Source: Diphasiastrum complanatum
Lineage: Eukaryota > Streptophyta > Lycopodiopsida > Lycopodiales > Lycopodiaceae
Assembly (NCBI GenBank): GCA_029204225.1
Contig: CM055095.1
Coordinates: 77,695,488-77,759,487, forward strand
Direction of reading: 5' to 3'
DNA length: 64,000 bases
Shown: positions 10,389 through 22,084 of the stretch, piece by piece
How positions within the stretch are numbered: position 1 is the stretch's first letter
Layout: each line of letters begins with the position of its first letter
Notes under the pieces: model-generated
Database searches by the model: none
Told to the model about the DNA's origin: nothing
The model's input: only the letters and a program-made list of their open reading frames with translations
Program-made: the position numbers and the translations under genes

Positions 10389-11689
10389 GGCCCCATGAAT
10401 GGAAGTCTAAAAATATAGTGTTTCCTTCCTGTGATTGATCTTCTCTCATTATGAGTTTTTCTAGCTCTCTTTGCCAAATTCTTATCATATATTAATGGTA
10501 TTGATATGTATTTAAATGCATCGCAGTCTAATTTTCCTAAACTCATGTGTGCACTTTCATATTTCTGATGATTGTCACACATACTTGAGATATAGCTCCA
10601 TGCTAAACCAAATTTTCAGCATTGAATGCCACTTGATTTTTGTCTGTGTTATGGACAGAAAGAAAATGCACATGCATATGTTAAATTTTTTGATGTAAAG
10701 AATCTCATTCAAAAATTTGTATGTCTTGTTTTTCTAAAAGCAAACATCACTCCGAGGGGTGTCTTGCATTGCAACAATTGTGGGATTGTGGAACCTAAGA
10801 AAAATTGGGATGGTGTACTTGCACTTATTAGGCATAAGACATTGTTTTTGTTGTGGTGTCTAATATGAGTCCAAGGATTTTTCCAAATAAACTTTAAGGT
10901 GAACTTTCAATGAAATAGTTAATCTAGAATACATCTATAAATTCCATGACTGATTCTCAAATGATTCAAAGAATAGCTCCTTAACATTATTCCAAATTTG
11001 AGCCATGTACCTAGCAACATTTTTCATTTGTTTTTCACCAAGAGTGAGATAACCCTTTTAGACACGTGTTCCAATAAAATGAGTAATCAAACCGACATAA
11101 CTAGATAGAATGTGGAAAATGTATTTGTTGACCAAAAGTAGTTGCATGGATTGAAACATGGTAGATACAAAATCATCATACATAGATTATCATCTTAGTC
11201 GAAAAATAACCAAGAAAATTTGTAAGTAAGTGTGATTTGGGCTTCTTCAAATGTGAAATTTAAACTTAATGAATGACGTAACTCATGTTCTTCTAGGCCT
11301 CTAAACCAAAACAACTTCCTACAAAAATAATGACTACTTGAGTTATTTGTGTCTTAAATCCACTTGGTCTAAAATTATACGTGGAAATCAAATTTCCAAA
11401 ATTTTGAGAATTAGATCACTAATGAGTTGTGGAACAAACATCTAACAAATAATAAATCCTTTGATGGAGTCCAAGAAAATTATGTAATGTTTTACCATTT
11501 GCATTTGCCATTTCCCATGAACTATGTAGGTTAGTAAAAAATTTAGCAATTTGAGGAGGTTAAATTGAACACAATACTTGTAGACGTATGAACTCTTACT
11601 TCCTACCTATAAGAATGAATTGGTTTCATATTTCATTTTTTATCTAGTATCTTTAAAAAATTTGAATTTTCAATTTATAATCTGAATCT
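10389..11689. other. No supported gene
   Basis: AT-rich. On the minus strand around 11,060-10,930 a reading with ARYMAQIWNNVKELFF looks coding-like but is short and unassigned. Plus-strand ORFs at 10,516-10,868 have no domain. The right part, about 11,640-11,690, may be the worn end of the copia RNase H to its right. Confidence 0.4.
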
Positions 11690-12475
11690 CAAACCATTTT
11701 CTATTTGACTTTCCTTAACGCTATAGCATTATAATAACCATGAAAAACAAGATCCGCAAAAGACATGCTCCAAGCCATAATTAAAGGGGTCCTTTAGATA
11801 CCTTTGCACTCCTCCAATGAGTTTCTCAAAGGATAGTCATAAACTTACTAATCATACCAACTAGATATATCTAGTCTCATGATTGTCAAATTGATTAAGG
11901 GGCCACCAATTGCCTAAATAGAGTAGCATTAACTTCATCCTCATCAACACAACTTATTAACTTAACAATTGGTTCCATAAGTGTAAATCTAGCCTTCGAA
12001 TCCCACATATGAAATTTCTTTAATATATTACATATGTACTTTGATTCATCAGGAAATAACATGTCTTCACAACACCATATCTCAGTTCCAAGAGAGAAAC
12101 GAAGCTCACCTAGATCCTTCATCTCAAACTCCAAGGATAAGTTGCGCATGACTTTGGACAACATCTTGTCACAATTTCCAATGATGATGAAATATTCCAC
12201 GTAAGCTATGAGCATGATATTGTGATTATCTTAATATTAGAGTTCACTTCAAATAAAGCCACAATTGAGAAGAAAACTATCAATATGAGCATACCAAGCT
12301 CTAGATGATTGCTTAAAACCATAAAGAGCTTTTTTAATCTATACACAAAATTCTCTTTTCCTGATATAACAAAGCCTTATAGTTGTGTCACACAGACTTT
12401 TTCATCCAATACACCATTTAGAAAAGCACTCTCAACATCCATTTGATAAATATGTGTTGGGAGTTTGGTGGTACA
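11690..12475 (-). pseudogene. Decayed copia reverse transcriptase and RNase H start
   Basis: On the minus strand the reading passes through YQMDVESAFLNGVLDE, YRLKKALYGF (after frame changes), then the catalytic site and LEFEMKDLGELRF. The YVDD box is changed to YVEY, so catalysis would be lost even without the stops. The end reads VGMISKFMT and a GPLNYGLE-like block from the RNase H connection. At least three frameshifts are needed. Neighbouring pieces of the same element were not recognised. Confidence 0.7.
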
Positions 12476-12818
12476 CCAAATAAATAGATCTGATACATCA
12501 TATATCAGAGGGATAAGTGTGAGGGATTTGGCACCATGTATGTCTGTGAAACTCTAACCAAATGATCAAATCAGTATTTTGTTCACTGGTTAGAATTATA
12601 GGTGATTTTTAGACCATTGTAGAAATTAAATCAATTAGAGTTCTAAAAGACAAGTTAGTGAATAAAAATTGTTTCCCACCTATTTGACGTTGAGCAAGAT
12701 TGGATTTTATTCTATATTAGAACAAAGTTGACACTTTTGCAACATGATATTCCACAATATTTCAGCTTCATTATGATCAGAAAATTGGTCTAAGAATCTT
12801 ATGTATCAATGTATGCTA
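12476..12818. other. No supported gene
   Basis: AT-rich spacer between the copia RT remnant and the short duplicated block. No ORF, repeat or regulatory element can be supported. Confidence 0.5.
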
Positions 12819-12935
12819 TTTTGGTTCATTATGCTTGTTGTGAATGTTATGAAAATATCATAGATAGTGATATCTATTTTTTTTTATGCAAATACATAGA
12901 AGACATGAGGAAAAAATTCAAATGCAAAGACCTTG
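12819..12935. repeat. 117-bp block duplicated at 21,968-22,084
   Basis: The block, from TTTTGGTTCATTATG to CAAAGACCTTG, is identical at the far end of segmental copy B. In copy B it directly follows the R1 start. This shows that copy B once reached at least this far and lost about 8.6 kb between 4,231 and 12,819. Confidence 0.9.
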
Positions 12936-14085
12936 GAGGAAGAATTCAAATTATAGAGCGTGCATGAAAATAGTGATGCCTAATTTGACACGATTGACAA
13001 GATGTATAAATTTATGAAATTTGTTGCTAATGTAGATGTTATCAAAAAGGCAATACTGAAAAGACAAAGAAAAAGGGTACATGTTAGCAGATTCCAGAGA
13101 ATCCCCAAATGCCGAGCCAAGCTGAAGACACAGAATACCTTCAACCATGACCGAGGAGGTCTCAGAAGGAGGAGAGAAGAAGAAGCTGAGAGCCGAGGAT
13201 GTGAGCCGAGAAATTACTAGCTAGAATGACAGTGAAATATCTATGTGCTACATGGTGTATCCCAGAGAAAGAACGACCATGTAAGAGCTAGTCATATTTC
13301 CTAGGCTTTGTAAATAAATGTAGACGCCCCTTAAATTAGTTAGACTGAGCCACCTTCTGATGGTGACCTTTAGTGGAAGGGCAAATTCCACATGTAATCT
13401 CTAATTTGGTGGAATTGCCACTTGGGCTCCACATGGGCAACCTTCTTGCTTATTTAAGCCCCCCCCCCTCTCTTGTGAGGGAGCTTTGAATGTATCGTCA
13501 AGTTCTCTTGAGCAAATAAAGAAGATCCTCCATGAGTTCTTGATAATAGCTAAGCTCCTTGTTCATGGCAATGTTCTTGACTGAAGTTTCTATGAGCATG
13601 CTTTGTTTCTCTTGTATTGTGGATTAACTAGACTCTTGTTTTCTTTCTTGCTTAGTTGTGGACTAGAATTCATTTCTTGTTGTGGAATAAGGTGGGAATC
13701 AGCATGCAAGTAAACTAAATAGGCTGGTTTGTGGTGTAGATCTTGCATACTTTCTTGCATTCTAGTTCTTGATTGTTCTTGGGCATTTAAGCATCAAAAA
13801 ATAAGTGTTTCTTGATTCTTGGACTGTCAAAATGATGTTAGGAATCTAGTTTCTTGCTTCTTGTTTCTTATTTGAGTAGTTAATCTTGTTCTTGATTGCT
13901 TTCTGATTTAGTAGACAATGGTAGGATTGCTCCCTGTTCCAGAACGTTGAACTTCTTGAGCTATGTCTGGTTACATGGCTAGTTTATGAATGTAGCTGAG
14001 TATCGGATCCGTGACTCCCCACTGACAGGCTGGGGAATACTTGTTGTGAATTTAGAAAACACTTCTGCTGAAACCGTTCTAATAA
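12936..14085 (+). promoter_or_regulatory. LTR-like stretch with TATA, poly-C and AATAAA
   Basis: At 13,451 TATTTAAG is followed directly by ten Cs, then CTCTCTTG, and AATAAA lies at 13,515-13,520. This U3-R-like order suggests the promoter part of an LTR, perhaps the 5' LTR of the gypsy element whose gag begins near 15,691. I could not fix its ends or find a clear primer site. The ORF at 13,002-13,220 has no recognisable domain. Confidence 0.4.
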
Positions 14086-14816
14086 GAAGAACAAATCGTA
14101 AGGATTAGTAACCCGTAGGCATTGTAATCTATCGTAGCCGTACGAATCGTAAACCATCGCAAACGCCGGTCATCCCTCGCAAACCGTTCAGACCGCAAAT
14201 CATTGCAACACTCCGCAATCTACTCATCTCTGTTCCCGCTCCGTGGAAACCGCAAGCCATCTGCTGTTTAGCCGTAGCAACCTACAACCCGAGAAATTCA
14301 AACCAGGCACACATCAATCCGTACTGATTACCTTAACCCATAGTTCCTAACTAGCCACCATCACTGCAACAGCTCCCAAGTAACCAAAATCCACTAGCTC
14401 GTAACTAACCGCAACGGACCGCCATCAAGCAGACCGCAAACCACCGCCACCATTCCACTTACTACCTACAGTCACCCTTCAAACACTCCAAATTGCATCC
14501 CCATCGCCTTCACTGTAAACAACTGCACCCCACCTTACTTGCAAACCATGCCACATACCCACCATCAACCAAACATCTGCATTCGCCACTACACTCTAAA
14601 TTTACCTAAGCTCCACACAGACAACATTCACCAGCCAACTGCTCACATTCTAATTCCACCCACCATCGCACCGCAGCCACCGCATTAGACCGCAAATAAC
14701 CGCATCCTAGCTACAATTCATGCCTGTCTTGAACAATCCTCACCGCTATCACAGTAACACACAACCTTTCAATCACCAAACGACTGCTTCTCGACTCCAT
14801 TGTCAGCAACCGCATT
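14086..14816 (+). repeat. C- and A-rich, G-poor tract with CCGCAA/CCGTAA words
   Basis: The plus strand is strongly depleted in G and repeats words such as CCGCAA, CGCAAACC and CGTAA, loosely and not in register. It resumes after the solo LTR at 15,522-15,660, so it was one tract of about 870 bases. It has no ORF and lies upstream of the gypsy gag, where a leader would be. Confidence 0.65.
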
Positions 14817-14821
14817 CAATC

Positions 14822-15521
14822 TGTGAAAGTACTGTACTTTAGGACCATAAATGGATCTACAAAAGATCCACAAGAGTGATTGGATGCTTGCTTAACAATC
14901 TAACAAAAAACTAGACACATAAAAGTTGATCTAGATTGGCAATTTGACAAACAACAAGCATTAACAATCAAAAGCATTGATAAACATTGAAATCCGAGCC
15001 CACAATTGTGTACTACAGGCTGTAGTACGGCCTTCAACCTGAGAAACAAGTAGAAATTGATTTGGTTTCATTTGGATCACAAAAACTCAATGTACATAGT
15101 GAACTAGCTTGAGATTGCCAATGAGCTCCAAAAATTTTCTATCTTCTCACTATGGAGAGAGGGAATACATAGCAAATTCGACTTCCTTCTTGAAGTTAGG
15201 TGGATTTCCAGCATGTAATAAGGAAGTTAACTCACTCTCCTTGACCTAAAATGAAACCCTAGTCTATTTCCTAGAGTTATGCTTGGTAGGTAGCTAGTTG
15301 GTCAAATTTTCACCTTAAACTTAGGTGTAGGTCCTATAAAGTAGGGATGACCACCAAATAGATATGAACAACTCTCTTGACTTGACCTAACCTACATTAG
15401 GATGGGTTTCCCATGTGGCATCATGGCCTCACATGTGTGGGACCCACTTGTGTACACAATTTACACTATTCTACATGGTTTTGATCAAGCTAGATTTGCC
15501 AATTTTTGGCAATTCTCCACA
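14822..15521 (-). mobile_element. Solo copia-like LTR with 5-bp target duplication
   Basis: The 700-bp element runs from TGTGAAAG to CTCCACA and is flanked on both sides by CAATC (14,817-14,821 and 15,522-15,526). Its inner right end (CTAGATTTGCCAATTTTTGG) resembles the end of the LTR at 56,072-56,893, so it belongs to a related copia family, probably in the same minus orientation. No internal sequence is present, as expected after LTR-LTR recombination. Confidence 0.85.
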
Positions 15522-15690
15522 CAATCGTTCCACCACATTTAGCGGTATAAACTGCCATTGATACCACCACTGGTTGCATTGCACTCGCATCAACCGCGGA
15601 CCCCTAGCAACCGCATTCCAACAAACGTAGCCACCGTAACAAGAGTCCAACAACCTATTTACACAATCCTATGATACTCTACAAGTTGTT

Positions 15691-17150
15691 ATGGATTGCC
15701 CTTACGATCCGAATTCTACGGAGGACTATCCACCGGAGATGGTCTCCCCATCCACCGAACAAGCTCGATTTCACAAATATTCCCGGATGAAATCCCAAGT
15801 CCAAGAGCCATCCACCAACCCATTCGATAGATGGGAACCCATGCGTTATGAAGCTCCATGTGAACGACCACATCGAATCTTCACATGCACGAGCTCACTT
15901 AAACGGAGCTTTTGCGAATAATGTTCCACATACTGAAAAACGTACCCCAAAGCTAGATTTACCTAAGTACGATGGTAACACTGATCCTCAAAGATTTCTT
16001 CAAGTCTTTGAGAATGCATGTGACGTCTATGGTGAGACATCTACCGGAAGCCATGGTACAGCTCTTTTCGATGACCATGATCGATCGAGCACGAGAGTGG
16101 TTATTTAATCTTGATCGTGAAGATAAACGTGACTGGTCACTCTTGAAGGAGGCCTTTATCAAACGCTTCAAGCCATTTTGCTTGATAGAAAGTCCTTTTG
16201 TCAAGCTAAGTAACATCAAAATGACAAAAGACAAGAAAGTACATGACTATATTGAACGATTTAAAAGATTAAAAAGTCAGGTACAAGAACAACCCATTGA
16301 GTCTATGCTCATAATTTGGTTCCTCGTTGGACTCCCATGATGGATAAGACATGAACTTCATTCCAATGATGAATATACGTCATTGAAACAAGCCATGTCT
16401 GATGCCATTCGAGAGGAAGACGAGGGCTCTGATGTCGATGAACCACGTGAACGGAGAGCACATCGTGCTGTCCAAGAAGCTCGACCAAATGACGAAACTC
16501 GAGAACAATTGTGGAAAACACAGATGGAGTTGCTTAACCAGCAACACCAACAATAGATGGAGAAACTCACGAACGAATTTCAAAACACTCTTAAATCTAT
16601 CCAGAGTTCAATGCCGGGTCAGTTACCCACTGCCCAGATCCACCATAGACGAGAGAACACGTGGTGCCCTCACTGTCGACGTGCATACATTGGCAATGAG
16701 TGCCCTTCATGCCAACCGGTCCCAGATACTTCCTTGATCAAATGTAACATCTGCGACTTTGTGGGGCATACCTCTCTTTATTGTTATTATAACCCGAGGA
16801 ACCAGCCTCACAACCAGTCGAGAGGACATAATCAATCTCCTCGACAACCGTTTGATTCACAAAACCAACACACGCACTACCAACCACGAAACAACCAAGT
16901 CCATATACAAGAGTTGCCCAAACAACCTAGACATGAACCTCAACCACAACTGGCGCTCTTACGAGCATCTCCAAGAGGACAACCAGATCTAGGACCACCA
17001 AAACGTAGAAATCCTCGAGAGTCTACACAGACACATCTTGTTGAAAACTCCTACGATCAATCCTATCATCAAGATACAACACTTCCATCTGTTAGTTCTC
17101 AACATTATCAAACCGACAACTCATGCTCGTGCAAACGAGATGAGTATTCC
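15691..17150 (+). pseudogene. Ty3/gypsy gag of the internally deleted element
   Basis: The N-terminal part begins at an ATG at 15,691. The conserved gag block KLDLPKYDGNTDPQRFL is at about 15,950-16,000 in a second frame, and the rest (IDRAREWLF, then a frame through KRFKPF and DYIERFKRLKSQVQE) is in a third. Stops occur at 16,338-16,340 and 16,554-16,556. Two zinc-knuckle-like clusters follow, the better one CNICDFVGHTSLYC near 16,743. The same KLDLPKY block is in the 48-kb element, so the two are relatives. Broken by at least two frameshifts and two stops. Confidence 0.8.
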
Positions 17151-18535
17151 ACACCACTTCTGTGTCTATTCATCAACTAAAAACCATTTAGATGCATTAG
17201 AAAAAACATTGAGAAGATGTCAAGAGGCATCTCTTAAACTACATCCAGCTAAAAGTTACTTTGGGATGAGTGAAGGCATCCTTTTAGGGCATAAAATTTC
17301 AAAGGATGGTATACAAGCTGACATCGAAAAAATAAAAATGATTTTAGAAATATTGGAACCAACCAATTTAAGAGAGCTTAGAGGTTTTCCTGGACATGTA
17401 GGTTACTATCGAAGGATAATTAAAGATTATGCTATAATAGTAACTCCTTTAACAAGTTTACTAAAAAAATCTGTTGAGTACTATTGGACACAAGACCATC
17501 AGCAAGCTTTTGATCAATTGCAACAGTCATTAGCAGAAGCCACTAGGGTTAGACCTCCAAATTGGGCTAAAAAGTTCCATGTATATGCAAACACATCATC
17601 GTTTGCGATAGGTGTAGTGCTTAGTCAGAAAGATGACCAAAATATAGAGTATCCAATCTACTATGCGGGTAGGCAACTCGCTGCATCAGAAAAGAATTAT
17701 TCCGCTACAGAGCTAGAAGCACTAGGGATGATTTATTCAGTAAAGAAATTTAGACATTATCTTTTAGAATACCCTTTTGTTTTTCACGTAGATCACTACG
17801 CATTAAAACATTTAGTGAATAAACCTTATCTTTCGGGTAGAATAGCTAGATGGGTATTATTATTAGATGAGTTTAATTATTAAGTAGAATTAAGAAAAGG
17901 CAAGGATCATCAAAATGTTGACTATATATCCTGCCTCCAAACAAAAATTCAATTAGAACCCATTTCTGATGAATTTCCAGATAAATATATAATGCGTATT
18001 CCATCGGAAACATCAATTTATATGGACGTTATTAACTTCTTATAGGACCAGATATATCCTGAACATTTTAATAAATAGCAAAAAACTATTTTTCTTTCTA
18101 AGATAGGACCTTATACGATTGTAAATAGAATATTGTATAAATTAGGAGCTGACGATCGTCTCCGCCGACGTTTAGAACCAACCGAGATGACCGTTGTAAT
18201 AAATGCATTACATGAGGAAGATTCGGGGGGGTCACTATGCTCTTAAAAACACTACAAAAAAAAATTTCAATGCTAAATATTGGTGGCCTACCGTCTATAG
18301 AGATGTTAAATTATTTATTAAAAAATGTGATGCATGCCAGAGGATGGGAAAACCCAGCTTCGCAACTCATTGGCTGCTTATTCCAATTATTCCCTTAGCA
18401 CCCTTTGAGAGGGGATAGATTTTGTAGGACCTATCAAACCGATCACGTGTAAAACTCGTCGTCGTTACATACTCGTTGCCACGAACTATGCTACCAAGAT
18501 GGTAGTGTTCAATCAGAAAATCACATATGGTGGAT
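17151..18535 (+). pseudogene. Ty3/gypsy pol with protease and most of RT deleted
   Basis: Right after gag the frame enters RT at FCVYSSTKNHLDALEKTL, the segment just after the catalytic YxDD box; the DD position reads HH. RT thumb, connection and RNase H follow to 17,883. The first RNase H motif reads VYANTSS where the family has an aspartate. A TAA follows at 17,881, stops continue, and the integrase zinc region is read from 18,203 to about 18,418. The ending at 18,535 is the one seen at 789 in copy A. Protease and RT fingers and palm are absent, so the element was non-autonomous before it was duplicated. Confidence 0.85.
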
Positions 18536-19087
18536 AGCAACATTCCAAGTACTTTTTTATGACGTGTTTTCTAATACAATTCTTTTTTTTCAGTATATGA
18601 TTTGGATAAAGTAACTAACAAAATACACATTACTTTCTCTATTAAAGGTTCTGAAAGAAAATCATGGAGTTCTATGGGAAGAAGAGGGGGACGTGGTGGA
18701 GCTACCACCACTACCCTTGGATGGTGTATGCACCATCATTGACTTGTTAGTGATGCAAAATATGTTGATCCAAAAATAAGGTATTAATTACTAGTATCGT
18801 GTATGTACTACGGAAGGAGCCGTAGGCACATGCCATTCTGCTCGGTAAGGAATTCAATGAATTTTATTGTATGATAAAAAATTTCTTTGAAGATGTGTTT
18901 GAATCATACACAACCAATTTGTGATGCCCAAAAACTTGGAAGAGTAAATGAATAAATGAATGGTTTTCAATCAAAAATAAATAAGATGTTGCATAAAAGA
19001 ATCCAACTAGTGATCGAGTGAGTTTTCTAGTAGCATATGTCCATGAAATTGGGGTAAGTGATATCAGCTGTATTCAGCTAGTTGTTG

Positions 19088-19639
19088 TCACAAAGATGGG
19101 TTTTCACTATCTAGAATCATTCTCAATATGGCATTATCGGCAGAATACTCATACTCAATAGTTCCTTGCTCTTGGTTTTTCCTTCCTTGTTCCATTTCTA
19201 AAAGTCCACATATTGAAGTGTATTCATTGTCCCACTGATCAAGTGGTAGCATTGGCGCAGGTAGTGAGAAACAAAAGGGATCGACATCATCAGAAAGTGT
19301 GCTTCTTTGATGATCAAAGTTGGAAGGCAGCTCTCTTCTCTTCCTTAGCATGCCACCTAATGTAAATTGGCAATTACATCTGCGACATAGATATCTTGGT
19401 TGGCTCTTCTTCTTGTTGTTATGATATCGAAATTTGCAGTCTGTATGTTGACATTCAGGGCAGCTAATTTGTTGCCCCTGAAATGGCATACAACCATTGC
19501 CTTTGCCTTTTCTTGATACACCATGATTTGAACTGCTATCTCCAAGGTTGGAGACTTCTAAGCCTATACTGTCGAGCCATGGTCTCTTCTTACTAATGGA
19601 TGGAGCTTGAGATTGGGGAGCCGTGGAGGTTGAGCCCAT
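19088..19639 (-). CDS. Divergent Dof-type zinc-finger protein 1 (copy B, C-terminally truncated)
   Basis: It is identical to the ORF at 1,318-1,893 through the CX2CX21CX2C finger and the acidic middle. A C-to-T change on the plus strand at 19,088 turns a TGG tryptophan codon into TGA, removing the last eight residues, which include the W-Q-Q-L-A block shared with the second Dof-like ORF. Beyond the stop one more base differs from copy A. The finger remains intact, so DNA binding could survive, but the conserved tail is lost. The splice acceptor before the ATG is retained. Confidence 0.58.
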   Translation of the reverse strand: MGSTSTAPQSQAPSISKKRPWLDSIGLEVSNLGDSSSNHGVSRKGKGNGCMPFQGQQISCPECQHTDCKFRYHNNKKKSQPRYLCRRCNCQFTLGGMLRKRRELPSNFDHQRSTLSDDVDPFCFSLPAPMLPLDQWDNEYTSICGLLEMEQGRKNQEQGTIEYEYSADNAILRMILDSENPSL

Positions 19640-20047
19640 CCAAGAATCTGGAAAGTTAAAAAAACAAGTAAATGAGAGATTAAAATAGGTCTTAAGTTGT
19701 TATAGCTTAAGACTGATTGATCTACTAATCACAAAGCAATTATTCTCTTGAAACCACTTTAATTGATTCAGGGCAAGAGATCAACGTATTTTGCACCATC
19801 ATTGACTTGTTGGTGATGGTGCAAAATTTTTATGTAGTGATAAAACGATCCTTTGAAGATGTGTTTAAATCACACACTTAGATCATGGCACAAGCAATTT
19901 GTGCTACCCAAAAACTTTGAAGAAAAAATGAATAAATGGATGATTCTCCAATAAATAAATAAATAATATGCTCCTAGTGATTGAGTTTTCTAGTAGCATA
20001 CATCCATGAGTTAGTGGTAGAAAATATATTGAGATTGGCTAGCAATA

Positions 20048-20407
20048 CTAGCTATATCCAGCTAATTTATGCCACAAAGATGGGTCTCTACTATTTAGAA
20101 TCAATCTCTTTATGTGTTCATCGGCAAAATACTCGTACTCACCAGTTCCTTGCTGGGTTTTCCTTTCTTGTTCCGTTTCTAATAGGTCGTGCTCTTTTCT
20201 CTTCCTCAACATGCCACCTAAGGTAAACTGGCGATTACATCTGCGACACAGATATCTTGGTTGGCTCATCTTGTTGTTGTTATAATACCGAAATTTGCAG
20301 TTTGTATGTTTACACTCAGGGCAGCTAATTTGTTGCCCCTGAAATGGCATACAACCATTGTTGACGGATGGAGATTGAGATTGGGGAGCCGTGGAGGTTG
20401 AGCTCAT
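20048..20407 (-). CDS. Compact divergent Dof-type zinc-finger protein 2 (copy B)
   Basis: The protein is identical to the ORF at 2,335-2,694, with one silent base change seen near 20,288. Finger cysteines are at residues 29, 32, 54 and 57, and the C-terminal PSLWHKLAGYS tail is intact. The acceptor TGTCTAG before the start is also identical. The upstream flank is shared only to 21,971, so any promoter element beyond the first 0.6 kb of R1 that copy A might use is absent here. Confidence 0.6.
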   Translation of the reverse strand: MSSTSTAPQSQSPSVNNGCMPFQGQQISCPECKHTNCKFRYYNNNKMSQPRYLCRRCNRQFTLGGMLRKRKEHDLLETEQERKTQQGTGEYEYFADEHIKRLILNSRDPSLWHKLAGYS

Positions 20408-21334
20408 CCAAGAATCTAGACAACAAGAAAAACAAATAAATGAAAGATTAAAAGAGGTCTAAAGTTGTTATAGCTTAATGTTGATTGATCTACTAATCAC
20501 AAAGCAATTAATCTCTTGAAACAACTTAGGATTCAGGGTAAGAGAGCAACATCTGACATCTTTATAGTTGAAAAGATCAATCATCATAACATCAATCTAT
20601 TGTTAATGCTATAATAACAATGGATGATTTAGCCACACTTGATAAATACCATTCCCCGACAATGACATGTTTTATTGCAAAAGGTGTTGTGGAAGTGGCA
20701 ATTGATTAGAACAGGTCCTGCATGTCATCACAATTCCAAGAAAATGGGTGATAATTTAGAGATCCATCCGCAAGAAAAAACATGATTAATTAGAAAGATT
20801 GCAAGTAATTAATGAGTTCTCTTTAACACATATACAATCTTATCAGGGGTATATCTCTCCCGCTCCCTCGCTCGATGTAGTAGTAGAAGAGATTAAAGGC
20901 GCTGGTGAGGATCACAATTATTATCCATTTTTGTTGTTTCCATGATCGTGAGAGGCAGTGGGGATATGTGTCGACCGATCGATCGACAGTAGAATTAGAA
21001 TGAAATGAGTGTTGTTTGCGTAGATTCTGGTTTGGCTTTTTGGACATTGAATTCCAAAACAAACATTGGTTAATAAAGACGTGGCATTGGGAAGTCAATG
21101 TGGATGGGCTTAATGGTTTCTATACCTAGTAAAGTGTGTTTGACAAAGGGGACTTTGTTTCTTTTTTCCTATAACGTTCCTCCCATGGGTCCAAAGGTCG
21201 TATATTACTAGTTAACATGATACATGTTTTCTTTTTTATTTTAGGTCCATTGCGTACTATGGAAGGGGACATTCTGCCCGGTAAGGATTTCCAAAAGTTT
21301 TAGGGAGGCCCAGAGGGGTCGAGCCTAAAATCGA

Positions 21335-21971
21335 GGCCTAAACTCATGATGGTGGATTTTTATGGGTCTATCAACAAGTCATAGGGAACTAGATAATGTG
21401 GCCTAGTCATAGGGAACTAGATAATGTGGCCTAGATAGGCTGCATAGGTGTGGAGTGAGTGGTGCTCCATGGGCATAGGAGGGTAGTGTATGCTTGAAAT
21501 TTTTGCTATGGTAGAGGAATTGAATGCTAGTTTATTTGGAATAAGCTTCTTCTTGTAGTTCACTTTCGGAATCATCAACATAAAGATGGTTTCCAAGTTG
21601 TTAGTGGATGTGATTTTCCATCGTTATGTTATGGGATGATTAATTTCCGTTTGTTTTAATTATTGGCATAGCATAACAAAGAACATTTCCAGCATGGTTT
21701 TGATTCAAACTTTGGGTGTAATGAGTAGATTTAAAATTCCAGGTTAAATATCAGTGAAGGGGATTTAAAAACAAAGACAAAAAGGCTGAGAGAGCATAAA
21801 GCTTTGATAGAGGGAGGATGAGATGGAAAGTGTATATTAGCTTTCATTCTTAAGGCTGTAAAACCGGTTTAAATTGTTAATGTTTTCGGCATAGAAGCTA
21901 GCCTATATTCTTCTGGGCAACTCACTCTCTATTCTTTCTTTCAAAGGCTTAGTAATTTGCAGCATATTTTT
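21335..21971 (+). repeat. Repeat R1, copy B (truncated)
   Basis: It matches 3,622-4,231 and includes the extra 28-bp tandem repeat (TCATAGGGAACTAGATAATG and eight more bases). It ends at the deletion joint with the 12,819-12,935 block. Confidence 0.88.
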
Positions 21972-22084
21972 GGTTCATTATGCTTGTTGTGAATGTTATG
22001 AAAATATCATAGATAGTGATATCTATTTTTTTTTATGCAAATACATAGAAGACATGAGGAAAAAATTCAAATGCAAAGACCTTG

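Larger units (their letters stand above)
17747..22084 (+). repeat. Segmental duplication, copy B, with internal deletion
   Basis: 17,747-21,971 matches 1-4,231, and 21,968-22,084 matches 12,819-12,935. The joint lies in a run of Ts shared by both sides (four to five bases). Copy B has a 33-bp deletion at about 19,827 and a 28-bp tandem repeat at about 21,405-21,432. Because copy B starts where copy A would continue to the left of the window, the arrangement is head to tail. Confidence 0.9.

Noticed and set aside
13002-13220. 72-codon basic ORF
   Set aside because: R-, K- and E-rich composition without a domain; no conservation visible elsewhere in the window.
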